A DNA stretch of 64,000 nt from Annona cherimola (Eukaryota > Streptophyta > Magnoliopsida > Magnoliales > Annonaceae), in the NCBI GenBank assembly GCA_030490835.1, contig CM059974.1:8687501-8751500 (forward strand). The letters run 5' to 3'. This document shows, piece after piece, positions 50,676 to 61,940 of the stretch. Each line of letters starts with the position of its first letter. Within the stretch, counting starts at the first letter, position 1. The translations under genes were made by a program, and so were the position numbers. The notes beneath the pieces are model-generated. The model saw only the letters and a program-made list of their open reading frames with translations, was not told the DNA's origin and did no database searches.

Positions 50676-53042
50676 ATGGATAAGGTCCGGTCGATCTTCG
50701 ACCGATTTGACGGCAACGGCGACGGCGGCCTCGACCGTGCCGAGATGTCCCAGCTCATCGAAGCCGTCAATCCTAATGTGAAATTCAGCCCCGAGCAGAT
50801 CTCTGCCATCCTCGACGAGATCTTCCGCACCTATGCTGATTTCATCGCCGACCCCGACGTCGGCCTCTCTTTTGCCGGCCTCCTCCGCACCTATGATGAC
50901 GGGGCCGGCGACGTGGACCGCGATTTCGCCGCTCTGGGTTTCCAGGCCTCCCCTCCTTCGTCTTCTTCTCCTCGCAGCCTCTCCCCTTCTCTCTCGTTCT
51001 CCGACAACGATCTTCCACCTCGCGTGCAGCAGAACTACCGTCCCAGCCCAAGAATCTCCCCCGCATGGGCTTCGACGCCCAATCATGGTATCGACTACGA
51101 TGACACGTGGAAGGTCATTGAGGATTTGGAAATCCTGATTAGGAAGAAGATCAAAGCTTGCAATTTGAAGAAGAAGGTGAAAGATTCCAACTTTGGAGAT
51201 GGAGCATCAGATCTCAGCTGGTCGACTGAATTGAGCTTCAATTCTGATAACAAAAAGATAGCTTTTGACACGAATTCGGGAGAATTCAGGAGCTTCATGA
51301 AGGAATTGAAGGTGATTAGGGCGAGGGTTGATAAGGCGTCGAGGAGGGAGGAGGCCTTTGACGGGCACATGGCAATTGGGCGGACGCTGTTCGATTATCA
51401 GCTGTTTGAGGAAGCTCTGGAGAGCTTTAAAAGGGCTACTGAGCTGAAGCCGACTGACGTGCGGGCGAATTTCAGAATGGGCAATTCCTTGTGCTCGTTG
51501 GGTAAGCTGAAGGATGCAAAGGAGAACTATCTATTGGCTCTCGAGTCGGCGGAGGCGGACGTGAATCGGTGGTCATCTCTGCTTCCTCAGATTCATGTGA
51601 ATTTGGGGTTTGTGTTGGAAGGGGAGGGCATGCTGCTTTGTGCAAGCGAGCATTATCGGGAGGCTGCTATTCTCTGCCCAACGCATTACCGCGCTTTGAA
51701 GCTTCTCGGCAGCGCATTGTTTGGCGTGGGCGAATACCGAGCTGCGGAAAAGGCATTGGAAGAAGCGGTCTTTCTGAAGCCAGATTTTGCAGATGCACAT
51801 TGTGATCTTGGGTCAGTTCTTCATGCAATGGGCGAGGAGGAAAGAGCAATCCTGGCATTTCAGAAGGCGATTGATCTGAAGCCTGATCATGTGGATTCAT
51901 TATATAACCTTGGCGGGCTGTTGATGAACATGGAACGCCATAAACGAGCGGCAGAGATGTATGCAAGAGTGCTGGCCGTTCGTCCTAACCATTGGCGGGC
52001 TCAGCTGAACCGTGGCATTGCGCTGCTCGGTGCGAGAGAGACAGAAGAGGCGAAGAGGTGTTTGAGGGATGCCTTCAAGACGACAAAAAGGGTAGAGCTG
52101 TATGATGCAATTGGCCACATAAAGCACTTGAAGAAAAAATCAAAAATTCGATTGAGTTCAATCATTAGGATGCATATGGAGGGAAGAAGCAGGAAAGATC
52201 TTTTAGATGCTGCGGATGCAATTGTAGTGGACTCATCCAAGTTCAAGCTAGCCAAAGAGGGAGGTACATCCAGGAATCTTCTGGCAGTTGCCATCGAGAT
52301 CCGGAATTTCCAGAAAAATAGCCGCCTGTGCTTGTGTGACGTATCTCTGATGAAGAAGGAGATGGCTCAAACAGAGGTTTCAATGACTTATGCGGCTGGT
52401 GGACTGCCAGAGATATCAGTTCGGAAAGCTGCCTGGGAAGTCATTCTCAGGAGGCTGCTTCCCTCACTCAAACCAGAGACTTTCCAGGGTGCAGTCAAGG
52501 CAATTGATGAAAAAGTTCTTGTTGCCTTGGATGCAACTAGTTCTAGGAGAGTTGATCTGGGCATGTTTTACGCCATCATTGCACCAATCTGCTTCGGCCA
52601 GCCGGAGAAGCGCAAGAGAGCTGCATTCGACGCCTTGAACTGGCGCTCGATGAAGGGGGTGCAGGGTGAAATTGGAAGAGGAGATGTGTCAATATACCTA
52701 AAATACTTGAGGGCTATTTACTTCCCCTCAGAAAGGATGAGCAGCTTGATAGAAGTGGAAGTAGAAGAAGATAACAACATGATTTCATTCCCTGAGTTTG
52801 TGGAAATGTTCGAAGATATTAATTCGGGTTTCAGCATTTTGAATACTCTGTTGAAGCTGGAAGATGGTGACAGGATTAGGCATGGGGGGCACTGTTGTGA
52901 TGTCTGCCGCTATCCCATCGCTGGGCCTAGATTTAAAGAAAAGACTTCTCGGTTCAACCTCTGTGCAGCCTGTTACAGCACAGGCGTGGTTCCAGCCTCC
53001 TTTAAGAAAGAACAGTACACTTTCAAGGAGTATTGGAATTAG
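50676..53042 (+). CDS. EF-hand calcium-binding TPR protein with C-terminal zinc finger
   Basis: Intronless, 788 residues from the ATG at 50676 (806 if the in-frame ATG at 50622 is used). It matches the plant family annotated in Arabidopsis as calcium-binding tetratricopeptide proteins (At1g05150, At2g32450; about 800 residues); precise biochemical role unknown. Visible domains: an N-terminal EF hand with loop DGNGDGGLDRAE (12-23), a conserved RTYDDGAGDVDRDF segment, then about seven TPR helices pairs at about 224-480 (for example LLGSALFGVGEYRAAEKALEEA and LYNLGGLLMNMERHKRAAEMY), expected to bind partner proteins. A C-terminal CDVCRYP...LCAACY pattern (about 738-768) looks like a ZZ-type zinc-binding module. 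The C terminus ends FKEYWN, shorter than I recall for the Arabidopsis proteins. GC-rich codon use in the first 150 codons. No frameshift or stop. Confidence 0.95.
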   Translation: MDKVRSIFDRFDGNGDGGLDRAEMSQLIEAVNPNVKFSPEQISAILDEIFRTYADFIADPDVGLSFAGLLRTYDDGAGDVDRDFAALGFQASPPSSSSPRSLSPSLSFSDNDLPPRVQQNYRPSPRISPAWASTPNHGIDYDDTWKVIEDLEILIRKKIKACNLKKKVKDSNFGDGASDLSWSTELSFNSDNKKIAFDTNSGEFRSFMKELKVIRARVDKASRREEAFDGHMAIGRTLFDYQLFEEALESFKRATELKPTDVRANFRMGNSLCSLGKLKDAKENYLLALESAEADVNRWSSLLPQIHVNLGFVLEGEGMLLCASEHYREAAILCPTHYRALKLLGSALFGVGEYRAAEKALEEAVFLKPDFADAHCDLGSVLHAMGEEERAILAFQKAIDLKPDHVDSLYNLGGLLMNMERHKRAAEMYARVLAVRPNHWRAQLNRGIALLGARETEEAKRCLRDAFKTTKRVELYDAIGHIKHLKKKSKIRLSSIIRMHMEGRSRKDLLDAADAIVVDSSKFKLAKEGGTSRNLLAVAIEIRNFQKNSRLCLCDVSLMKKEMAQTEVSMTYAAGGLPEISVRKAAWEVILRRLLPSLKPETFQGAVKAIDEKVLVALDATSSRRVDLGMFYAIIAPICFGQPEKRKRAAFDALNWRSMKGVQGEIGRGDVSIYLKYLRAIYFPSERMSSLIEVEVEEDNNMISFPEFVEMFEDINSGFSILNTLLKLEDGDRIRHGGHCCDVCRYPIAGPRFKEKTSRFNLCAACYSTGVVPASFKKEQYTFKEYWN

Positions 53043-54307
53043 CCCAGGAAAGGAAAGTGCAGCTGTTTGCCTTCTTGACTTTTGTCTGCCTGATATCTCT
53101 TGCTCCTAAGCCCCACTACCCCTGGTTTGTTTGTTTTGGCTTGAAAAGTTGACGGCCTTGAGTTAGCTAGCCGTTTCTGTTTATGAAATGGTGTTAGTGG
53201 GATATCTGTAGATAGTAGAATGATTTTTTATTTATATTTGTTTTTTGTTTTTGCAAACTTGAATTTGAGTTGTGAAGAAAGTCATTTAAGCATTGTATAG
53301 CAATCTACAATGATGTCAATTAATGTGATTCTTGCCCTCTTCCCTCGACCTGCTCAATTTGTTCGATTTAGTATTCCCTTCGTGCAACGTTCGAGCACGA
53401 AGATTGCTATTTCCTTTATTAAATGCATATGCTAGTCCCATCTTATTTATCAGGGACTTTGCAGTCTACATGCCACACAATTTCTGGGGTCCTCTGCATC
53501 AAAGAAGATACAAACCTCTATAAAAGAGAGAATACGCCCCTCAATCATATATTCCTTAAGAACCAACCTGCTATAAAAGAGAATATGCACTCAAATCATA
53601 TACTTTCTTATAACTCTCCTGGAATAATAGCAAGCGGTAGCCTTTGGCTTACTTTGGCTTTTCTTTCAGCTAGTATTCCTAGAAACAAAACATCAGGATT
53701 TCTTAAGTACTTTAGTTACTAGCAGAATTACGGATATTAATTGGGAGAATGATGATAGTGCGTAACCAGAATTCATGCTTGTTGGGAGACTACGGGATTT
53801 TAGAGCACTGGATGTGGGCAAGCATTGTTGGAAGGTGGTAGGCAAAGTCGCAGAAGCTGTTTCACAGTACAAACTAATGCAATGAGCTTGAATAATTCAG
53901 CCTGTAAAACCGCATTCTTACTGAAATAGTCTGACCTCTCCTTAATACCCGTTCATTTTTTTTCCTTGTCGTTGGTCTGACGAAAAGACCGTTGTAAAAC
54001 CCGTCCTCTAAGCTAAAGAGTCGGACAAAAGCATTCCACAGTCAATTCCAAGGAGTGAGGCGACAATTTCCTCAATAGACTTCTAGACACAAAATAACGG
54101 AACTTGCTAGAAATTCAACGCAAGCTACTAGATTCAATTATATTAGCATGTTACCAACAAAGAGCTTCCAGACATCACTATTCTGTCACATGATACAGAC
54201 TGAATCCATTTAAGTTTCAACATTCATTCTCTCATTGATTATTTATATATACTGTCCGGAAATTGAAGCCATCAAGTCATATGTAGAGGGACCTCCCTTT
54301 TAGCACC
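53043..54307. other. 3' flank of the TPR gene and intergenic spacer
   Basis: The first 250 bases are a likely 3' untranslated region (T-rich after 53220). Beyond that no exon or transposon is recognised. The 99-codon open frame at 53423-53722 matches nothing known. The genes on either side converge here. Confidence 0.5.
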
Positions 54308-56244
54308 CTAATGGATTCCCCCAACTCCTCTATGCAGCTGCATTGTCTGGCTCGGCATCACTTGAAGAACCTCAGGCATCTCTGCCAAAAGAAAAGAAAA
54401 TTTCAGTGGGTTCATGCCTCAGAAGAACAGAAAGAAATAAAATGAAAACAGAAAAGAAGCCAACAGAAAGCAAATTGAGATAAAGCGTCAAGTTGGATAA
54501 CGAATCAAGGGTAATTCAAGCTTTCCTAGGATACCGAGAAAAGATTAGTCACGTGAATTAGTAAACTTCGGTGACATTTAGTAATGTGAATTTTGATGAG
54601 ATTTTGGGATGGTATGGGAAACGGAAAAAGGAATATGTTGAAAATTGTGTAATTAATATAAAATGATGGAATGGGTAAAGTTGAAACAAATGAGTGGTTG
54701 CAAGAAAAAACGATTGAAGTACATGGGCAAGTTGGAAAAAATAAAGTTGTTGATAGTTAAATCATTTATAGGAGAATGTGTAGGAAAGAGAAACTATGAA
54801 AAATCATGTATGTTGATTACCAAATGTGCCCAAATTCATTAGGCCCTCCTTGGTAAGGAGGCAATTGGGTTTTAAATTTATTTTCTGCTTTTCTTCCTCT
54901 TTTAGTGGACAGATGCATGCATAAATTTTATTCATCACACTAACTATTCCATCTATCTACTTCAGGATCAACCCAAACTCTTCTACAGTCAATACTTGAT
55001 ATTGCCTCCACTTGACTACCTCCGGTTCCCATGATTAATATCGCCTTTCCTCATAATGAGGATCACATTTAACTCCTTTCAATTTTGCCTTCAGCAATAC
55101 CTCTGTTCAAACAAATCTGAAATCTCAATTAACTTGACAAATTGGAGAAACTTTGAATGCTGAAGAACAGCATCCAAAGGTAGGTCATACCCGCTTTGGG
55201 ATCATAGAATTCCGCTCACATTTTCCATGCAAGTAACGAAAGGAAATTTTGGGAATAGACTCCTATCTAGATGGTAATCACCGCAAAGCTCCTTCTAGAA
55301 ACATGTTTGACATTGTCGACCTCAAATTCCTCCCATTACACATTCTCCAATCCCCAGACAGTTGCAAATAGATTAATCCTTCATGACAAATTTGCAACTT
55401 ATCATAGAAAGGACCCAGCTCCCAAATATTACTTTGTTAGGTTTCTGTTTTAAGAACAATTAGCAACCTGAGGATCTAACAACCTGGTAATGAAGAAAGC
55501 GGTAATCTGCCAATGCTAAACTTACGTAATAATGCCAATAACAGTGCGCCCTTAAACCTAGAACAGCCCAGAATTAATTCAGGTGATTGGATTCAAGTTG
55601 TTAATGGAAGAAGGCAAATTGTCATTGGAAGATGAATAAAAAGTCCCAAATGCCTCATCATCCAACCCCTTTAATTTTATCCCCTTGACATAGTTGGAAT
55701 ACGGGGAATCCTACAAATTCAAAATTCACAGCACCAAATTTTCCTGCCAGCCAGCGAGCTAGCCAGACACAATGGAAGACGATTCAAGACCAATCAATAA
55801 ACAAAATCAAAAACTTGAAAACGAAACAAGAAAAAAGAGGAATAGCTGGCATACTAGAAAGTTGCTCGACTTGCGCCGGAGTAAGCTTGGCAGAGAAACC
55901 GGAGGCAGTCGTCTTGTAGACATAAACCAAAGATTGCCTAGCGGCCTCTTCGCTGCGAAAACAACAATCGCAGGGGTAAACTCAAAAAAGAATCGATCCA
56001 ACACAAAACGAAAAGAAAGCAATGAAAACCCAAATCCGAAATCAAGAGAGGACGGAAAAAACCTCCCAAAAACGTTGCTGAGGGTGCGGAGCTGGTAGGC
56101 TTCGACGTCCTCCACCCCTTCAAGAGGTCTCTGCGTGTAGACGATGTGCAGCGAGGCGCCAGTTTCATCAGACTCCGCCATCTGGAGAACTGAAATCAAG
56201 ACAAAGAAGAGCAGCACGGCCGATGATTGCTGCTGCTGCTTCAT
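54308..56244 (-). CDS. SPI-1-like: Secreted subtilisin-propeptide-like (I9) protease inhibitor
   Basis: Three exons: 56063-56244, 55855-55952, 54308-54381. All are GT-AG, and the joined frame is 354 bases, 117 residues. The N terminus MKQQQQSSAVLLFFVLISVLQMAES is a signal peptide (described here as residues 1-25). Residues about 32-110 form a single inhibitor I9 / subtilase prodomain: LHIVYTQRP, then EAYQLRTLSNVFGS, SLVYVYKTTASGFSAKLTP and PEVLQVMPSQTMQLH, ending in GGIH. There is no protease domain, so it is a stand-alone propeptide, as in Arabidopsis SPI-1 (At1g71950), which inhibits subtilases in the secretory pathway. I chose the ATG at 56244 because the signal peptide follows directly; an upstream in-frame ATG (56373) would add an Arg-rich stretch ahead of it. 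The function is inferred by family. Confidence 0.9.
54570..54834 (-). mobile_element. Family B-like MITE in intron 2 of the inhibitor gene
   Basis: The left GGTGACATTTAGTAATG and the complement of the right end (TTGGGCACATTTGGTAAT) are an imperfect terminal repeat. The interior (TGTGTAATTAATATAAAATGATGG) matches the family B copy at 59372-59645. It lies within the 1.47-kb intron 54382-55854. The target duplication is unclear. Confidence 0.6.
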
Positions 56245-56420
56245 GTTTTTGCCCCTTCTTCTTCTTCTTCTCCTCCCTCCTCTCCTCCTGTTTGCTTTGC
56301 GGTTTTTTAACGGCAATCGTGGCAGAGGAAGAGGACTGGAACGACACTTGGACCGTGTCCGCGGCGGATCCAAAGGACGAGATTTTACGAGAATCGGCGG
56401 TAGATGCCCACAATTGGAAT
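56245..56420 (-). promoter_or_regulatory. 5' leader of the inhibitor gene with GAA microsatellite
   Basis: On the minus strand the ATG is preceded by AAAAAC (A at -3) and by a GAAGAAGAAGAAG run at about 56257-56275, in a purine-rich leader. The transcription start is not determinable. Confidence 0.4.
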
Positions 56421-56875
56421 ATATGTTGCGTTAAGGTTGGTTGTATATAACAACTTTGCCAACGACCTCTCACAGAGGCTAGAGTTGGCCATACACATGC
56501 AAAGACGGTCAGAGAATTTTGGGCTTTCATTTTCTAGAAAAAATATTTTCCCTAATTACCTTCAAAAGCTTTTAGACAGCGATCCTATTCATCCATCTAG
56601 ATGTACAATAGATGACCGCTTTTGTATATTTATTTGGAATGGGCAAGAAACTTATGGGCGAATGATGTTAACTTTTGGCCAATTTTAATTCTATTCCTAA
56701 GAATTTAAACAGCGTTCTAGTTTTAATATGACTGCTGTCTGGTGCATTTCCGGCAAAAAATTCAACGCCAATAAATTCAAGTTAATTCCAACAAAAGTGT
56801 GTTTTCCAATATTTATTTCTTCTTAATAATTTGAACTTTTGTATCAAATTATCACCTATGTATTATATTAAGGTC

Positions 56876-57050
56876 GGTGAACCAGGTGTAGTCCAATTGG
56901 TACCAATGTTAGTGGGGTATAGGGCTAGTTGTGAGATTGAATCCCATTGTGGGAGCCGTTGTCTCGTGTGAGAAGTGTTTGACCTTCCCTTGTTGATGTA
57001 AGAGGTGATACTATGAAAAATTATAAAGATATTCAGGCATGTAAGAATTA
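56876..57050 (+). mobile_element. tRNA-derived SINE, Au-like head
   Basis: The head carries an A-box-like TAGTCCAATTGGT (near 56889) and a B-box-like GAGATTGAATCCC (near 56932), then GTGGGAGCCGTTGTCTC and a body ending near GCATGTAAGAATTAACAC. The TAGTCCAATTGGT start resembles plant Au SINEs. No clear target duplication or A tail remains. Confidence 0.6.
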
Positions 57051-57059
57051 ACACTAAGA

Positions 57060-57180
57060 AAAGTATATATATAAGAATACTTGAGCTTGACTTATAAAAT
57101 AAGATGAGATATAATATTTTAAGAATGATAATATATATAAGATATGATTCAATGCATTTGTATATACTATAAGTTACGTT
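57060..57180. other. AT-rich spacer
   Basis: No feature recognised. Confidence 0.4.
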
Positions 57181-57780
57181 ACATTTAGTTCAAAATAAGT
57201 TTTACGTTCACTTAAACATAATAAATAAAATTATTTATTTATATTTAAATTATGTTTTAGATAGTTTTTTGTTGAAAACTAACTTTAGAATTATTATTTA
57301 TATTAAATTATTTTATTACGTTGATTTTACACTATTTTCAGATGAAGTTCGTATACATATCCAGATAAAAATTGTCATGCGAATAAAATAAATAATTCTA
57401 AACACACTATGCCGAAATAAATTATATTATGATTATGCGAGGCACATTTAGGCCAATTGCACCGTAACTTATAGTACATTTACATGTCCTAGATATAAAT
57501 ATTTTAAAGTGGTATTCTCAGCATCTAAATTATCTAAGATATCATTTTTATGTAAATAAATGATTTAAAATAGCAGTATTATATTTTAATATATATATAT
57601 AAATGGATTTAAACATTTTTTCTAATATATTTGAATATATCTATTTTTAAGCAAATAATGCCATGTACATATTTGATTTAGATAATACTTGATCTCCTAA
57701 TAAAATAAATGATTTTAAATTTAATAAATAAATTGAATTTTATATCAATATTTAATATATCAAAAATAAAAAGGAGTCGG
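57180..57780. repeat. Foldback family D, copy 4
   Basis: ATTATTTTATTACGTTGATTTTAC with TTCAGATGAAG on the left side and TATTTTAAAGTGGTATTCTC, ATATCATTTTTATGTAAATAAATG on the right match the copies at 1440, 27480 and 43010. Confidence 0.5.
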
Positions 57781-58460
57781 ATGGAATGGCGAGGACCCAA
57801 TATCGTTTTAGGGCCTGTTTGCTGGAGAAGAAATTTGCCATCCACCACCCCAAGGGAAGCCAACCGTCCTTCTCGTGAATAACATTTTACCAATCTCAAA
57901 ATAAAGTCAACTATTCAAGTATAATTACCATAATGCTAATTACAAACTTTTGCCGTGCATACCACATCCATCGTATTCATCACCTCGTTAAATTATTATG
58001 AAATTAAAAATAATTTTAAATAAATATAATTAGGTATTCTAAGTATTTCAATGGAGGTAATACTGTTAAACCATTAACTAGTCCTGCCAAATACGCCCGT
58101 TATTTTTATTTTTTGTTCTTTTGCATGAAACTGTTTTCCTCGGTGTATTTAAATTTTACAATTTTCGATATATATATATATATATATTTTTTTTTTTTCA
58201 TGTTGGGGAGTATTTAAGTCATTCTAATCCACTAAAAAAATGATGACGTTAAAAATCAATATAAATTATACGTATATCTAGAAGCTGTAAAGTCGGATAC
58301 AAAAGCTAATGCGCCTTAAAAATAATTTTATGAGAAAACCAAAAAATAAAAAAATAACGAGTGTGTTAGGCTGGACTAACATAAGCTTATGTTAGGCTAA
58401 TGTTAGGCTAGCCTAAGAAGACCATCCCTCATTTATGAAAGAATAGGGATGTATTACGTC
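57780..58460. other. Spacer with a palindromic cluster
   Basis: AT microsatellite at about 58161-58186. Near 58371-58415 the phrase GTTAGGCTAATGTTAGGCTAGCC is repetitive and partly palindromic (AACATAAGCTTATGTT). No gene. Confidence 0.4.
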
Positions 58461-58472
58461 CAATATTTACAT

Positions 58473-58556
58473 ACAATTGCCATCGAGCCTTTGGCTCAGT
58501 GGTACAGCAGCAAAAGAAATATTGAGATGATTATAAAATACCCATTAAAAAAAAAT
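58473..58556 (+). mobile_element. Internally deleted SINE, 84 bp, with 10-bp duplication
   Basis: The head has an A-box-like GGCTCAGTGGTACAGC and the tail TTGAGATGATTATAAAATACCC plus A run resembles the 3' end of the SINE at 45505 and 23860. The B box and body are missing. ATATTTACAT flanks the insert at 58463-58472 and 58557-58566. The presence of a target duplication shows that it inserted in this short form. Confidence 0.55.
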
Positions 58557-58639
58557 ATATTTACATGCTATCATCATCCGTCAGTTGACCTTTTGTTCTC
58601 GAGCTCAATCGAAGCAAGCCTCCTTGGCCCGCTACTGTG

Positions 58640-59370
58640 AAAAGTGGTCCGCCCATTAATATTTTGGGCTTGTTATGTTCCAATTGTATCTAATCGGATG
58701 TGAATCGGACAAGGAGAGATTATTACATATTGCAAAGATGCTATATTAGAAATTGGAATAGTAGTATTTGAAATAAGAAGAGTATGGTTGTTATGTAGTC
58801 TAAAATAAGAGATCATACCGAAAATATCAAAAAAAAAAAATTGGGAATAAAAAATTCCATCTTACACACATTCCATTTAATGCGATTGGAAAATCTAAAT
58901 TGGTCCACGGGCCTTACGTGGGTGAGTCGTGAGCTGGTGATGCGATGGGTTTTCAACAAAATCCAACAACTGGGATTGCAAAAAAAAAAAAATTTAATTT
59001 TGAAATGCGTCATGTATATATACCATTCATCAAAGACGTCCCAATACCAACAATTCCACCCACATTGGAATTTTAGAAACATGGTTCGAATTATTAGTTA
59101 CGTTCAAACTTTCAGATTTCATTTCAAGGATATAGATTGAACCATGAATCCAAAAGAAACACGAATATGAACACTAGCTAAGGAACAACTGAACGAGTAT
59201 ATTGCTTTGCCAGACAATTCGATCGGCGAGATTGCAGACTTTGGCATCGCCCAAAGCTTGGATTACTTTATTTTGTTTGTTAACTACTGTTGAAAGGAAA
59301 AGATAATTCGGCTTTAAGGTATAGATTTCCTAATGCATAAAGTCACGCAAAAGATGCCGGAAAAGCCGTC
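58640..59370. other. Spacer, no gene called
   Basis: The open frames on both strands at 58813-59140 overlap each other and match no family. Two A runs lie at about 58827 and 58979. Confidence 0.4.
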
Positions 59371-59371
59371 C

Positions 59372-59645
59372 GACGGCACGTTTGGTATGTTGTTTTTTTG
59401 TTGGAACGGGATGAGTTGGGATGCACGAAATATAATATTTTGAAAATTATGTGATTAATATAAAATAATAAAAATAAAAGTAGAATAAATAAGATAGTTT
59501 AAATATAGTAGGAAAGAGAAATAATTAGAATGTAAGGATAAAGGAGAAAAATATGGTTATTGATTGATGAATGAAAAAGCATGAAAATTCATGCTCTCAC
59601 AATCCTCAACGCCGTATTTCCTGTACAAATTACCAAACGACGCCC
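59372..59645 (-). mobile_element. Tourist-like MITE (family B)
   Basis: The right end CCAAACGACGCCC followed by TAA and the left CGGCACGTTTGGTATG make an imperfect inverted terminus. The interior (TGTGATTAATATAAAATAATA, AGTAGGAAAGAGAAATAATT) matches the copy at 54570. Confidence 0.7.
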
Positions 59646-59649
59646 TAAT

Positions 59650-60715
59650 CTTCGTCAAGAAATAAACTTCCTTTGTAGAACTTTTTTAGGTGGGCGAGAC
59701 AACAATAGATAGGTCAATGACGTCCCTGTATACTCATGATTCGATAGGGGACTTGAATAGCTACAATGATCACATGAATGGCCTGGTAAGTGGTAATTAA
59801 TTAATTATTAATGGAGGGTGGTGCTTCACTTCAGCCACATTAAGTCTTTGTTTGGCCGCAAGTTCTAGAGGCATGAAACGAAACTGTTGCTTATTCTCGA
59901 AATTTTGTGTTTTGATAGATAAGTATTATGTACAGAATCCTACGCAGAAAATAGTAAAAAGGTATTATTTGAAAAAGCAATTTGAAGTTATTTCCCTATT
60001 AATACTTTATCCAATTGACAGGGCATTGGTGAAATGGAGTCTTGTAAATCATCAAAAAAAAATATTGAATCATGTATATAAAAGGCAACCATTCAAAACT
60101 TTCTTTACTTTCTCTAGAGGTAGAAACACTTGTTTGTGCCACACAAAAATTTTGTAAAATTTAAACTACTCAACATATTTAATGTATTATATTTAGTTAG
60201 GAAAAATTTTACCATAAAATAGTAATAATATAGACTGTAAAATTTTTTATTTTTCTTGCAAAAAGTTAAAATCAGTTATTAGAGAAAATTTATTTTTCAG
60301 TAATTTATACCATATTCCATATAATAACCATTAAAAAGAAATTTGATTGTCAATAGTTTATGATTTTTGTATCTTGGAAAAATAAATTTGATTTGGTTGC
60401 TATTATTACAAGCAAGATTTTTTTTTTTTGAAAGAATCGCAATATTTCCTTATCTATAAAAGTATTACTATAAGCAACAAAAATTTTCTTATATCGTATT
60501 TTTTGCTAATAAAGTGTATTTTTCTTGTAGTAATATCATAAATTAAAATCATTTGGTAATACATATAAACTAATTAAAACTTTTAAATTTAGTTTTACGT
60601 GTGTGTATATATATTTCAAATGATTTCTATTACAATCGGGTTTGCTTATGGCAAATCAAAAATCATTCTTATGATACTATCATATTAAACAATCACATTA
60701 ATTTAGTTAATGGTT
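59650..60715. other. AT-rich spacer, no gene called
   Basis: The 101-codon open frame at 59852-60157 is AT-rich and unrecognised. 60200-60620 is very AT-rich with T runs. Nothing else seen. Confidence 0.45.
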
Positions 60716-60719
60716 CAGG

Positions 60720-60895
60720 GGTGTATTTAAAAAGTAATAAAAATTTTGGAAAAAAAATTTTAGTGTAAAAGTTTTTGAAATGAAAAAAATGATGTAATAC
60801 AATACGAGTAATTATTAAAAAATAGAATAGTCTTATGAAAAATTAAAAATTGTAAAGAAATAATTTAAAAATAAAATAATCATATAAAAAATGTG
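60720..60895 (-). mobile_element. Partial family A MITE
   Basis: GGGGTGTATTTAAAAAGTAATAAAAATTTTGG at the left (in pieces) and ATGATGTAATACAATACGAG inside match the left half of reverse-orientation family A copies. The right end is lost. Confidence 0.55.
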
Positions 60896-61067
60896 GCGAA
60901 CAGAAGGCACCCTTGATCAATTGGACTGCTCATATGTGAGCCGCCAACTCAGACTCAAAGTGACGGATTTTCTCTTCTCAATATTCCAAGAATTGCGCAA
61001 CCTCGTTTCCCGACCCCATTTTCGTTTTAGCGCCATGTCTTGTTTAATCTTTTTGGCGATCAATTAA

Positions 61068-61348
61068 GGGTGTGTTTGGTAATAAGTGAAAGTTGTCAAG
61101 TTAAAACTTTTCAATCCAAAACTTTTCACTCTCCACAACTACCCTATTTTTTAATAATTTCTTTATATTTTTCTATACAACTACCCTACTTTTCAATCAT
61201 TTCTACACAATTGCCAACACAACTAACCTATATATTTCAACTTTATCCTATTTATTCCTCATCATTATCCTTATCATATCGCATTATTTGACAACTTCTA
61301 CTCTCTATAACTTTTCATCACAAGTTTTATCCATTCCCAAACACACCC
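61068..61348 (+). mobile_element. Tourist-like MITE (family A), copy 9
   Basis: GGGTGTGTTTGGTAAT at the left, CCCAAACACACCC at the right, TAA duplicated at 61065-61067 and 61349-61351. 281 bp. A short upstream phrase CCAAGAATTGCGCAAC (about 60988) is identical to part of the RTE LINE 3' region near 11869. Confidence 0.93.
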
Positions 61349-61351
61349 TAA

Positions 61352-61940
61352 ATAGGCTTTTTGACTTATGACACCTTTGCTTAAAAGGTAGACATGTAAG
61401 ACTAAATAAAGGGGCGTAGAATTTATATTTCTTCTTCCTCGCTACCATCTTGTAATCAATCTCTCTGCGTCTCAGAAATCCTCCTTTTCTTTATAATTTC
61501 TATAGTTGTCAACAACAATTCTTTATTTTTTTTTATTAACAGGTTTATCCATTTCATCCGGATCCGTGTTTGCCGATGAAACAAGTTTGTTTCCCTTCTA
61601 TATATTTAAATCAGTTCATATATGGGGAATCCTTAATTTAGATTTCTGTTAAAATCAAAGAACTATAAATGAATCCATTAAAGATGACTGAATCTCGAAC
61701 AACTCATTCAAAAACAGACGTTACGAGTTTGTACAATCATTATTTAAAAAAGAAAATTCTTTTGTTTAATTTTTTTTCACTGTTAGTACATAACAATGAC
61801 ATCTATTTCAGCATCCATATTTTATGCAAGTCTATTGAGAAACGGTTGAATTGAATTTACCCATTCTTGTGAAGTCAAATAATAATTTACCCACCAAGAA
61901 TTTTGACTGGGGAAGGTTCAATCTAATCCAAATTTATCCT
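61352..61940. other. Spacer left of the LINE
   Basis: No gene recognised. A T-rich tract followed by AACAG at about 61530-61542 looks like a splice acceptor but has no supported exon after it. Confidence 0.4.

Noticed and set aside
50619..51086. 155-codon minus-strand open frame and other frames across 50.5-52.6 kb
   Set aside because: Shadows of the GC-rich coding sequence of the TPR gene.
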